A stretch of 64,000 nt of DNA, taken from NCBI RefSeq assembly GCF_000788395.1, contig NZ_CP009889.1, forward strand, positions 434,001 through 498,000. Reading direction: 5' to 3'. This document shows, piece by piece, positions 25,224-33,455 of the stretch. A program made the translations under genes and the position numbers. The notes beneath the pieces were generated by a model. That model was not told the origin of the DNA, did not search any database, and saw only the letters and a list, made by a program, of their open reading frames with translations. Source of the stretch: Pseudoalteromonas piratica. Lineage in GTDB: Bacteria > Pseudomonadota > Gammaproteobacteria > Enterobacterales > Alteromonadaceae. Position 1 is the first letter of the stretch. Each line of letters begins with the position of its first letter.

Positions 25224-25285
25224 TTTGGTATTCCTGTTTGATTAAATTCTGCCAGCAAGTTTAAATAGAAGTTAGCTTTTGAAAT

Positions 25286-26221
25286 ATGTTGTATCTTTCT
25301 AAAAATATGTCTGAAAATCCTAATATTTATTTAAATGACCCTGATCCGTTAAGTGTTTTATTAAAGCGTTTATCTTTAAATGCAGAGGTATACGTAAACG
25401 GTGATTTTTGTGGTACCTGGGCGGTCGATACATCAGGCAGTCGCCGCATTCCCTTTCATTTGATTGGCAGCGGTGAAGCTTGGCTGCATATCGGTGATGA
25501 AAAACAAAAATTGCAAACACATGACTTAGTTATTTTTCCCAGAGATCACCAACATATTATTTCAAATAATGCTGTTAAACCGAGCGCTCAATCAGTCAAC
25601 CTACCTATGACAAATGATGGCGAGACAACCAATATGGTGTGTGGTTTTTTTGAGTTTAAAAATGCGATGATTAATCCACTTTTGGATGCATTACCGGATG
25701 TTATCCACCTTCAGGCCAAACATGCAGATGGCAATACTTCCCTTAAGTTGATTGATCTTATGATTTTAGAACTCCAGAACGCACGGGCTGGCTGTTATAC
25801 CGTTGTTGATCAGTTGGCTTATTTACTCTTTATTGAGGTGCTGCGAGAACAAGTTGCCAGTGACACATTAGACAGCGGGTTATTATTAGCATTATTTGAT
25901 GCCCGCATCGGTAGAGCCCTTAATGCAATTCACCAAGCACCAGAAACTGCATGGAGTCTAGAACAGCTAGCAGAATTAGCGGCAATGAGTCGTTCAAATT
26001 TTGCCGATAAGTTCACTAAATTAGTGGGTACGAGCCCGATTAAGTATTTACTAAGCTGGCGTATGGTGATTGCACGAAAGATGCTTATTACCAGCGATAT
26101 TAGTATTGCAGAAATTGCTGAAAAAAGTGGTTATGATTCTGAAGCGTCTTTTCGTAAAGCGTTTAAGCAAAATCAAGGCGAAGCGCCGGGCGCTGTTAGA
26201 AATAGCGCCCTTGCAGGTTAA
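25286..26221 (+). CDS. AraC-family regulator with N-terminal cupin domain
   Basis: 311 residues. The N-terminal half is the cupin_6-type sensor found in AraC proteins (LSVLLKRLSLNAEVYVNGDFCGTW cut here by family: residues about 14-110, including FHLIGSGEAWLHI and VIFPRDHQHII). The C-terminal half has two helix-turn-helices: WSLEQLAELAAMSRSNFADKF and ISIAEIAEKSGYDSEASFRKAF. ATG 25286 or ATG 25307 could be the start; neither has a strong ribosome binding site. It is divergent from grx-doxX, a likely target. A few bases separate its end from the convergent YHS gene. Confidence 0.87.
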   Translation: MLYLSKNMSENPNIYLNDPDPLSVLLKRLSLNAEVYVNGDFCGTWAVDTSGSRRIPFHLIGSGEAWLHIGDEKQKLQTHDLVIFPRDHQHIISNNAVKPSAQSVNLPMTNDGETTNMVCGFFEFKNAMINPLLDALPDVIHLQAKHADGNTSLKLIDLMILELQNARAGCYTVVDQLAYLLFIEVLREQVASDTLDSGLLLALFDARIGRALNAIHQAPETAWSLEQLAELAAMSRSNFADKFTKLVGTSPIKYLLSWRMVIARKMLITSDISIAEIAEKSGYDSEASFRKAFKQNQGEAPGAVRNSALAG

Positions 26222-26230
26222 AATATGGGA

Positions 26231-26698
26231 CTATAAATGGTCAGGGTTTGTAAGTTCTACACTTGGCCATTGTTGATTTGCTTCAGAAATGTGTTTTGGT
26301 ACAGCTTCTGCCCAAGCTTTATAAACATCTTGGTTTTTGTTTACAAATAGTTTGCCATCAACTATTTCAAATGCCTTGCCATCAATTTTAAACTTTTTAC
26401 CAAAGGTCATACCGTAAGCGCAAAAGCCACCGTATTGCGGTGCATACTTTTCAGGGTTTTGATTAAATAAATCACGGTTTTCAGCAGATTTAAAGCGGTA
26501 AATTGCATCGTTATACACAGCGGTATAATCTGCATTACCTAATACAGGCTTTCCTTCTGTAAAATAACCAATGACGTCATGACCCGCTAAAATAACACCG
26601 TTTTTATCCGTTTCAGTGTCAAAGCCTGCTTCGGCGAATGATGAAAGACCCACAAAGGTGATTGCTAAAATGGTTTTTATTGACTGAGAAAGTGTCAT
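26231..26698 (-). CDS. Exported YHS-domain protein
   Basis: 155 residues. ATG 26698 gives a signal peptide (MTLSQSIKTILAITFVGLSSFAEA) and has GGAG 8 bp upstream. The mature part is the YHS-type fold: VILAGHDVIGYFTEGKPVLG, FKSAENRDLFNQNPEKYAPQYGGFCAYG split over residues about 60-100, then KFKIDGKAFEIVDGKLFV. Such YHS proteins are periplasmic and are thought to bind metal; the Cys in GGFCAYG is retained. Function is not established. Single gene, tail-to-tail with the AraC gene. Confidence 0.85.
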   Translation of the reverse strand: MTLSQSIKTILAITFVGLSSFAEAGFDTETDKNGVILAGHDVIGYFTEGKPVLGNADYTAVYNDAIYRFKSAENRDLFNQNPEKYAPQYGGFCAYGMTFGKKFKIDGKAFEIVDGKLFVNKNQDVYKAWAEAVPKHISEANQQWPSVELTNPDHL

Positions 26699-26821
26699 AA
26701 CAAGTGCTCCAATAGTGTTTTTGTTAGGGCACATGTTACGCACGCTTTCTCAGGCGCTCTATATCCAAAATCTCGAAAACTATGTCGTAAAATCCGAACT
26801 TAACTGAAACTGTTGTCGTTA

Positions 26822-27622
26822 TTATTCCTTTGTTTTCGTAATTAAGGCGTCTAACTTAGCTTCCAATCTTAGAATATCTTCTTTTGTGGCAAAGGTTTGT
26901 TCCGGCTTACCTTCTTCTTCGTGCATGACTTGCATAGCATCCACAATAATACCAATAAACAAGTTAAGTACGGCAAAGCTGGTAATGATAATAAAGGGCA
27001 CAAAAAACAACCAAGATTCAGGGAAGAGCTCCATGGTAGGCCTTACAATACCCATTGACCAGCTCTCTAATGTCATAATTTGGAATAGGGTATAGGCTGA
27101 CGCGCCGATACTACCAAACCACTCTTGCATGTTTGTATCTGGGTGCTGACCAAACAATTTGGTGGCAAGGACTGCTGAAACATAAAAAATAATGCCAAGT
27201 ACACCAATCACAGAGGCCATGCCCGGTAATGAATGACCCAGTGCGCCAATGACACGTCGCATTTGCGGTACGACAGAGAAAAGTCGCAATACCCTTAGTA
27301 TTCTGAAAGCTCTGAGTACAGAGAGCGCGCCACTGGTTGGTGCCCAAGAAATCGCAACAATAATAAAATCGAACCAGTTCCAGCCGGACTTAAAAAATTG
27401 TGCGCGATAGACAATCAATTTAAGTACCAGCTCAAACGTAAAAATAAGTAAAATTACAAAGTCGATAATTTTTAAAATCTCGGTATTACTTTTGCCAAAC
27501 TGAGTGGTTTCAAGTCCGAGCGTGAAGGCATTAAAGAGAATAATAGCAACAATAAAATTGTTGAAATATTTTGCTTCAACAATTTTTTTAAGAAAGGTGG
27601 TGAGTGCACGCATTGATGTCAT
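26822..27622 (-). CDS. One-domain voltage-gated sodium channel (NaChBac family)
   Basis: 266 residues, six membrane segments, tetrameric inner-membrane channel by family. The S4 voltage sensor has arginines every third residue (RAFRILRVLRLF, positions about 104-113). The pore has the bacterial sodium selectivity filter TLESWSM (184-190). A C-terminal cytosolic coiled coil (ATKEDILRLEAKLDALITKTKE as the last segment) matches the tetramer bundle of this family. ATG 27622 or ATG 27613 may start it. Roles in sodium influx, motility or pH response are known for relatives; here no neighbour helps. Confidence 0.95.
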   Translation of the reverse strand: MTSMRALTTFLKKIVEAKYFNNFIVAIILFNAFTLGLETTQFGKSNTEILKIIDFVILLIFTFELVLKLIVYRAQFFKSGWNWFDFIIVAISWAPTSGALSVLRAFRILRVLRLFSVVPQMRRVIGALGHSLPGMASVIGVLGIIFYVSAVLATKLFGQHPDTNMQEWFGSIGASAYTLFQIMTLESWSMGIVRPTMELFPESWLFFVPFIIITSFAVLNLFIGIIVDAMQVMHEEEGKPEQTFATKEDILRLEAKLDALITKTKE

Positions 27623-27806
27623 TCAGATAAATCTATTAAACGAAGTAGAATGCTACATTTGGGCTTTTTGCTGACTTTTCAAGTTGAAGTTGCGCCAATA
27701 ATAATGATGGATATTCACTGAGGCGCTTCATTTTTCGTTAAAAGTAAGTTGCGGACTTTTTAATTAGTAGTGTTTTTAATTGAATGGAGTTGAATACTAA
27801 GCACAC

Positions 27807-28568
27807 TTAAATGCCGTATCCCATTTTAATTTTTTGATACTGCCCTGATTTTTTTATTTCTTTGATGCAACTATCTAGCTTTGTTAAAAAAGCGTTTTTA
27901 TCTTTGATGCGATCACTGTTTTTAGAAAGCGCAACAAAATAGTTTTTGGTTTGAATATCAAATTCAACAGCAAGAATGTCTTCTCTCACACCTAAGGTAG
28001 TTGATAACCAATAAACGGTATCAACAGTGTTAACAAAGGTATCAATTTTTTCCTCTGCTAAAAGTGAAATTAAACTAACATTTGAAGTGACGCTTCTAAC
28101 AAAGCCTTTTTCAAATTGCTCTTCAATATATTGATAATAGTCCTTTGAATATTTCAGCCCCTGCAAGTGGCCGATTCTAAGGCCTTTGAAATCTTCGATT
28201 GCTTGTATCTCAAAAGGCGCTTTTTTATTTATAAAAGGCTGATAACTGGTTTTGAACAAGGGCTCTTGACCATAAATCAAAAATGACTCACGAGAGGGTT
28301 TGTAAGAATAAATATGGAGGTCAATATCTCCCGACTCCATGTATGTTCGCATTCGTTTGATAGGGTGATAAATAAAGCGAGCCTTATAGCCTGTTTGAGG
28401 CAGGCACTGTTTTAACACTTCTTTAGCAAAGCCAATCGGTTGATAGCGCTCACCTTTGAAAAAATAAGGCGGCCAATCAGGATCGTTTACAATGATCTCG
28501 TTTGCAATTGTTTGATGGCTAAAGAAAATTGCAAAAGAAAGTAAAAACGCAAGGTTACGCATACACAC
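27807..28568 (-). CDS. Periplasmic solute-binding-like protein (SBP_bac_3 fold)
   Basis: 253 residues with a signal peptide (MCMRNLAFLLSFAIFFSHQTIANE). The mature start IIVNDPDWPPYFFKGERYQPIGFAKEVL and the later DLHIYSYKPSRESFLIYG match the amino-acid-binding protein family 3 fold. No ABC permease or ATPase lies nearby, so it may act as an orphan binding or sensory protein. It is downstream of a second gene of the same fold, separated by 50 bp. Confidence 0.8.
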   Translation of the reverse strand: MCMRNLAFLLSFAIFFSHQTIANEIIVNDPDWPPYFFKGERYQPIGFAKEVLKQCLPQTGYKARFIYHPIKRMRTYMESGDIDLHIYSYKPSRESFLIYGQEPLFKTSYQPFINKKAPFEIQAIEDFKGLRIGHLQGLKYSKDYYQYIEEQFEKGFVRSVTSNVSLISLLAEEKIDTFVNTVDTVYWLSTTLGVREDILAVEFDIQTKNYFVALSKNSDRIKDKNAFLTKLDSCIKEIKKSGQYQKIKMGYGI

Positions 28569-28618
28569 TAAATGAGGGACAAAAGTTATCTTTAATGATA
28601 GCTAGCTGTCGAACTTTT

Positions 28619-29374
28619 TCAATTAGGGGTGACCCATTGACTGCTTAGTGTGGCAAAGAAACCTTCTGCTTTTAACAGGTTTATTGCATTGTTTAGCTTC
28701 TCTACAACAGATTTGTCGACTGACTTTTTACTCACCATGATAACAATGTCGTCACTGTAAATTGGCATTGGATGGGCTTCAAACTGATCCCAAAGCTGAT
28801 ACTTTTTGATAAAAGCGTGCATGGTATTTGGGTCAACTAACAATCCATCGAGGTGACCCTTTAAAAAAAGCGAGACATTTTGTTCTAAATCGATTGCTTC
28901 AATAATGTTTTCTTTAAAATCATACTGATTGATTAACTTTGCATATTCTTCACCGTAGTAGTAGCCACTTTCTACGCCAAGAATGTAATCGCTATTGATA
29001 AGATCTTTCAGTGAATTCATTTTAATAGAGTCACTGTGGCCTTTTTTAACAAATAGGTTCACTGTTTCTTGTCGATAAGGTTCGGTAAAGTAGGCATATT
29101 CAGCACGTTCAGCGGTTTTTGATGCCCCCATTGCTAGGTCTACTTTACCTGTTTTAATAAAGTGAAGGTGAGTTTTCCAAGGAATTTCAGCGATACTAAA
29201 TGACAAGTCTGCGCGTTTCATGATTGCGTTGAATGCATCGATATCGAGTCCAACTAGCTCGCTATGATTGTTATGGTATTGGTAGGGGTACCATAGCTCC
29301 CAACCAGCAGACAGTTGTTTTGCTTTGACCGAAAAGGTTAATAAGCATGCTATTACTATTATTATTCTGAGCAT
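28619..29374 (-). CDS. Periplasmic solute-binding-like protein (SBP_bac_3 fold), second copy
   Basis: 251 residues. ATG 29374 gives a signal peptide (MLRIIIVIACLLTFSVKA); the frame runs 17 codons further to a TTG. The mature part shows LVGLDIDAFNAIMKRADL, KVDLAMGASKTAERAEYAYFTEPY and LDGLLVDPNTM, typical of the family 3 fold. It precedes the related gene at 28568-27807 in the same direction, likely one transcript. The sequences of the two differ strongly, so this is not a recent duplication. No transport partners are present. Confidence 0.82.
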   Translation of the reverse strand: MLRIIIVIACLLTFSVKAKQLSAGWELWYPYQYHNNHSELVGLDIDAFNAIMKRADLSFSIAEIPWKTHLHFIKTGKVDLAMGASKTAERAEYAYFTEPYRQETVNLFVKKGHSDSIKMNSLKDLINSDYILGVESGYYYGEEYAKLINQYDFKENIIEAIDLEQNVSLFLKGHLDGLLVDPNTMHAFIKKYQLWDQFEAHPMPIYSDDIVIMVSKKSVDKSVVEKLNNAINLLKAEGFFATLSSQWVTPN

Positions 29375-29477
29375 GAGATATTCTGTATAGATTTTGTTCT
29401 TTACAGTATTAACTAAATTTAGCAAAACACAATAACAATAAGATTAGAACTAAGTTGCTAGAGCAAGTAGCATAGTA

Positions 29478-30665
29478 TTAGCCTGCCTGTCGCATTTGTT
29501 TTTTATATTCAGAGGCTGTTTGTCCCATTACCTCTTTAAAGGCTTTACTAAAGGTGACCCGGTTAGCAAAGCCTGACTCAAATGCAATGCGTTCTAACGG
29601 CCAATGAAGAGATGTATCTTCAATCAGTGAAGTTGCGTGTTGAATACGATAACCATTAATAAGCTTATAAAAGTTCGTGTTCATACTTTGGTTAATTACT
29701 TGCGAGAGGGTATGGGCTTTAATATCGGTTTCATGTGCCAGCATGGTTAAGGTGAGCTTATCATTTAAGAAAAGCTGCTTGCTCTTAATTTGTTGTTCTA
29801 AATGTTTAGCTAAATGATTGCTTTGTTCTTCACTTAACGCTGAATGAAAGTATTTTATGTTGCTTGATTCTTCGTTTTGTAAAGTTACGTTCTGCTGTAT
29901 CAATGCATGTTCTTCTTTATTTAATAACAAGTCAGTTTTTTGTAGCGCGACATAACCAATTGCTAACACAATTAGGGCGACAAATAGCAGCCAAACATCA
30001 CTTACTAGCGCAAGCGTACCTACTGCAAAAAATTGCTGCGCAATAAACAGACCTACCCACACCAATTCGAGAGCAAAGAGCGACACCACAAGAAATTTAA
30101 GTTGTTTTAACACTGCCGCGCTATTATCTGCACGTAAGGTGTTGCACACGTTTTCAAACGTTTTAATGTGCTGCCAACTTAAATATAAATAAATGCTTAA
30201 ATGTGTTTTGATTGCTAAGAATAAAAACACAAATTTCAGCGGCAAAATTCGTGGTTCTGTTTGCGTAAGCACAAACTGCCACATGTTAATTTTGGCATCG
30301 AATGATTGAAATACAGAAGGTGCGTTGTAACACCATAACGAAATGGCGGGGATAAAATGAAGTGCTAACGAAAGTGGCTTTGGCTTTTCTTCACCCACCA
30401 TTACACTGATATAGACAAACACAAGCGGGCCAATGAGTAGCACTTCTCCTGGCAATAAATCCATTAAATGCGCTAAGTGTGTGTATAAACCTAAGTAAAG
30501 AGCACCACCTTCAAATAACTTATAGCAAACGATAAAGCAGACGATTGAAAGCCATTTTGCTGTGTCGGAATTAGCGTTACTCGCTTTTTTCCATAGGCTT
30601 ATGGCAAGCATGAGTGCATGACTAAATGCAACAAAATAAATTATTCCTAACACTGTTTGAGACAT
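29478..30665 (-). CDS. Membrane-bound AraC-type regulator (7TM sensor with AraC helix-turn-helix)
   Basis: 395 residues. ATG 30665 has GGA upstream and starts directly before the first membrane segment. About seven hydrophobic segments fill residues 1-240 (for example LPGEVLLIGPLVFVYISVM and DVWLLFVALIVLAIGYVAL), then a linker and a C-terminal AraC DNA-binding domain (LTLTMLAHETDIKAHTLSQVI; LERIAFESGFANRVTFSKAFKEVMG). Membrane-anchored AraC regulators sense ligands or membrane signals. It is divergent, across 334 bp, from an operon of three exported proteins, which is its likely target. Confidence 0.88.
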   Translation of the reverse strand: MSQTVLGIIYFVAFSHALMLAISLWKKASNANSDTAKWLSIVCFIVCYKLFEGGALYLGLYTHLAHLMDLLPGEVLLIGPLVFVYISVMVGEEKPKPLSLALHFIPAISLWCYNAPSVFQSFDAKINMWQFVLTQTEPRILPLKFVFLFLAIKTHLSIYLYLSWQHIKTFENVCNTLRADNSAAVLKQLKFLVVSLFALELVWVGLFIAQQFFAVGTLALVSDVWLLFVALIVLAIGYVALQKTDLLLNKEEHALIQQNVTLQNEESSNIKYFHSALSEEQSNHLAKHLEQQIKSKQLFLNDKLTLTMLAHETDIKAHTLSQVINQSMNTNFYKLINGYRIQHATSLIEDTSLHWPLERIAFESGFANRVTFSKAFKEVMGQTASEYKKQMRQAG

Positions 30666-30999
30666 AGTTTTTCCGAAAACGTAAAAGCACGATGTGAAGT
30701 TTAAAGGTGCAGTTAACACGTGTGTAAAGTTCAAGCCATTCTTACAGTTTTTTAGCTAACTTTATAGGCTTTAGTTGTCTAAATGGAATCAGCTAACATG
30801 ATAATAAGAGTAAAAATCAAGCGCGAATTAAACGTAAATCAAGTTAACTTACAAAGTATTTAAGTACGTGTTTATTAGCAAGATAAACCCTTTTTATTCA
30901 ATTGGTTAGGTTTTATTTTTGTTAATCTCAAATTAGCTTTACACACTAAAATCCTTAATAAGTAAGCTTATTTATCGAATTAACTTTTAAGGATAAATA
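30666..30999. other. Divergent promoter region between the 7TM-AraC gene and the exported-protein operon
   Basis: 334 bp of very AT-rich sequence with no gene. It must hold both promoters. AAGGA lies 7 bp before ATG 31000. A near-palindrome TAAGTAAGCTTATTTA lies close to the operon start. I could not assign operators with confidence. Confidence 0.5.
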
Positions 31000-32178
31000 A
31001 TGCTTACTTTGTTTAAAATTGGTCGCATTTCACTGTGTACTTTCGTTGTGTTGCTCAATAGCTTTTCTGTAGCTGCAGTTACCAAAATTGACTCAAAATC
31101 GTTTTCAAAGCAAAAACACTACCGCCATATTATGTTCCGAGAAACGCCTTATGCATCGTACCGCGGTATTCATCCTATTTCAGATAACGTGTCCGAAACA
31201 AATGCGCATTATCAATTTAGCTATGATGAGAAAGGGCGTGTAAACGAAATACGTTATCAGATGGGGGACCACCTCATTAGTGGAAATGAAGTTTGGGATT
31301 CATTTATTTGGTTTGCCCCAAAAGTAAGTATTAGCTATCACAAAGATAAAGAAATTCACACCTATTACAATGCACATAATAAGCAGATTGCAGCACATGG
31401 CGGTGTGTTTAAAGCGGTTTATGCGCTAGATGAAAATGGTAAGCGTATCGCACTCAGTTTTTTCGATGAATCTGCAAACCCAGTTGAAAGTGCGTGGCAG
31501 ATTCACCGTTATGAATGGCGTCACCACAATGGCAAAGTATATGAAAAGCGGTTTAATTTAAATAATGAACAACAACCACTGCGCCCAGAGTTTAAGTTTT
31601 ATGAGGTCGAACTGACTTACGATTCAGACAACAAGCTAACGTTTGTTAAAAACTTAGGCTTGAATGGTTCACCGACGAATAATGATAGCGGCGCTGGTAT
31701 TGATCGCATTATTTACGATCAGCATGGCAACTTTACCCGCTGGCAAGTATATAGCAAAGATGGCAATCCGGTGGAAGGTAACCGCCCGATGGTGCACATT
31801 GGAGAGCACCTCTACGATACATTTGGTAACAAAGTTGGGTTGAGAGGCTTTGATAAGTTTGGTAATCGTAAAGCCTTTAGTTGGGGCGCGTTTGAACATA
31901 AAAGTACTTACTACCCGAATGGCAATCAAAAAAGTCATCAAATTTTTGATGAAAAGAGGCAATTAAGTCGCCACTTACTACTGGAATATAATCAAGCGCA
32001 ATCACATATATCTTGGTTAAAATCGCTCGATGAAAATAACAAATTAACAGCAAGCCCTATGCTAGGAGACGCTGCTGCACTGAAATATGAATACCTAGAC
32101 GATGGTAGCCGAAGCCCTACTTTGTTTAATAGCGATTTAAGTGAATTTAAAGCGCCAAAAACCAAAACAGGTGAATAA
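31000..32178 (+). CDS. Exported protein of unknown function with YD/WG-like repeats
   Basis: 392 residues with a signal peptide (MLTLFKIGRISLCTFVVLLNSFSVAA). The body has repeated short strands around Y/F-D-x-x-G motifs (QFSYDEKGRVNEIRY, YALDENGKRIALSFFDESANP, IYDQHGNFTRWQVYSKDGNP, LYDTFGNKVGLRGFDKFGNR), similar to the beta-strand repeats of YD/WG repeat proteins. No catalytic motif is seen. First gene of an operon: its TAA stop overlaps the ATG of the DUF885 gene (TAATG), so translation is coupled. Function unknown. Confidence 0.82.
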   Translation: MLTLFKIGRISLCTFVVLLNSFSVAAVTKIDSKSFSKQKHYRHIMFRETPYASYRGIHPISDNVSETNAHYQFSYDEKGRVNEIRYQMGDHLISGNEVWDSFIWFAPKVSISYHKDKEIHTYYNAHNKQIAAHGGVFKAVYALDENGKRIALSFFDESANPVESAWQIHRYEWRHHNGKVYEKRFNLNNEQQPLRPEFKFYEVELTYDSDNKLTFVKNLGLNGSPTNNDSGAGIDRIIYDQHGNFTRWQVYSKDGNPVEGNRPMVHIGEHLYDTFGNKVGLRGFDKFGNRKAFSWGAFEHKSTYYPNGNQKSHQIFDEKRQLSRHLLLEYNQAQSHISWLKSLDENNKLTASPMLGDAAALKYEYLDDGSRSPTLFNSDLSEFKAPKTKTGE

Positions 32179-33446
32179 TGTTAATAAGGCTCTTACTACT
32201 AAACAGTGTTGTATTGCTAACATCTGGTTATGCTAAGGCAAACGAAAATCGCTTTAATGATGGTTTTAACAGCTTAGTTAATGACGTAACGACTCAGCCG
32301 TACTTGTCGCCACAACTTGACTTTGCAAATGCGATAGCGGTGCTTAAAAATCAACCGGTAATACCTGAGCATGTACTTAAAAACTGGCAGAAGCAGCTTA
32401 AAAGCCTTCAGCCGCAAACGCACTGCGAAAAAATTGCTTATAACAGCTTGGCAAAACAGCTCAAGCTGATAGAAAAGCGAGAAAAGTTAAAAGCAGGACT
32501 CAGTCAAAGCAGTCGTTATCAAGGCAGCTTTAGCGACTTACCCAATGGCAAAAAGTGGTATTTACATTGGCTAGATACGTGGCTTATGGACGATATCACT
32601 CCCTCACAACTTAAAAACATTGCCAGTGCTGAACTTGAAAATGCGTTTGCAGAATATCAAAAGTTAAAAGCAGAGGGAGCAGACGGTGATACTTATGCAA
32701 TTCCTGCAACAGAGCATACCCGTATTGTAGACGCATTTCGAAAACGAGAGGAAGTTGCAAAAGCAAGCTTACAGCGTTTATTTGCACTCAGTGACTTTGA
32801 TTCACCTTTAACCATTGCCGCATCTGGGTTGCCAGAGAGTTTTCCTGCCCCGGGTATTTATGACAATCAAAGGCAAACGTTTTTGTACCATCCTCATGGT
32901 GGTGTAATGACGCCTTCGCATTTTGATTGGCTTTATTTACACGAGGGGATCCCTGGGCATCATTTACAATTCAATGTTGCTCAAAAGCAAAGTCTTTGCC
33001 CAACAAATGCGTTTGCACCAATTACCTTTGTAACGAGTGAAGGTTGGGCGGCTTATGTTGAAACTCTGGGTAAGGAAATAGGCTTGTATCAAATGAAATC
33101 CTCTGAGGCTTACGCATTAAGCTGGCGAGTGTTACGTGCACTTCGGGTATTGATTGATATTGGCATTCATTACGAAAATTGGTCAGATGAAAAAGCACAA
33201 ACGCTTTGGCAAAAATATTTGCCAGATCAGCCAGAGATCATGGAGCGTGAAATTAAGCGAATTAAAAATTGGCCAACTCAAGTGATTACCTATGTGTACG
33301 GCAAATATTTAATTGAAAAGGCCATTCAACCACACACTTACAATCGCACTATTGCGCTAAATCACGTGCTTAAATTAAGTAATCAAATGCCATTGGCACT
33401 GTCACATTTAGATGAATTTCTGCCAATAAATCAGAAGAATAATTAA
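32178..33446 (+). CDS. Exported DUF885-family metallopeptidase-like protein
   Basis: 422 residues with an N-terminal signal (MLIRLLLLNSVVLLTSGYAKA). The DUF885 zincin motif is LHEGIPGHHLQF (His255, Glu256 and the following His pair 261-262), with a downstream VTSEGWAAYVE carrying the second conserved Glu. Most DUF885 proteins are about 550-600 residues, so this one is short in its N-terminal half. A periplasmic or surface peptidase function is likely from the fold but untested. It is coupled by a one-base overlap to the preceding gene and followed after a few bases by the PDZ-hydrolase gene. Confidence 0.87.
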   Translation: MLIRLLLLNSVVLLTSGYAKANENRFNDGFNSLVNDVTTQPYLSPQLDFANAIAVLKNQPVIPEHVLKNWQKQLKSLQPQTHCEKIAYNSLAKQLKLIEKREKLKAGLSQSSRYQGSFSDLPNGKKWYLHWLDTWLMDDITPSQLKNIASAELENAFAEYQKLKAEGADGDTYAIPATEHTRIVDAFRKREEVAKASLQRLFALSDFDSPLTIAASGLPESFPAPGIYDNQRQTFLYHPHGGVMTPSHFDWLYLHEGIPGHHLQFNVAQKQSLCPTNAFAPITFVTSEGWAAYVETLGKEIGLYQMKSSEAYALSWRVLRALRVLIDIGIHYENWSDEKAQTLWQKYLPDQPEIMEREIKRIKNWPTQVITYVYGKYLIEKAIQPHTYNRTIALNHVLKLSNQMPLALSHLDEFLPINQKNN

Positions 33447-33455
33447 GAGATGACT

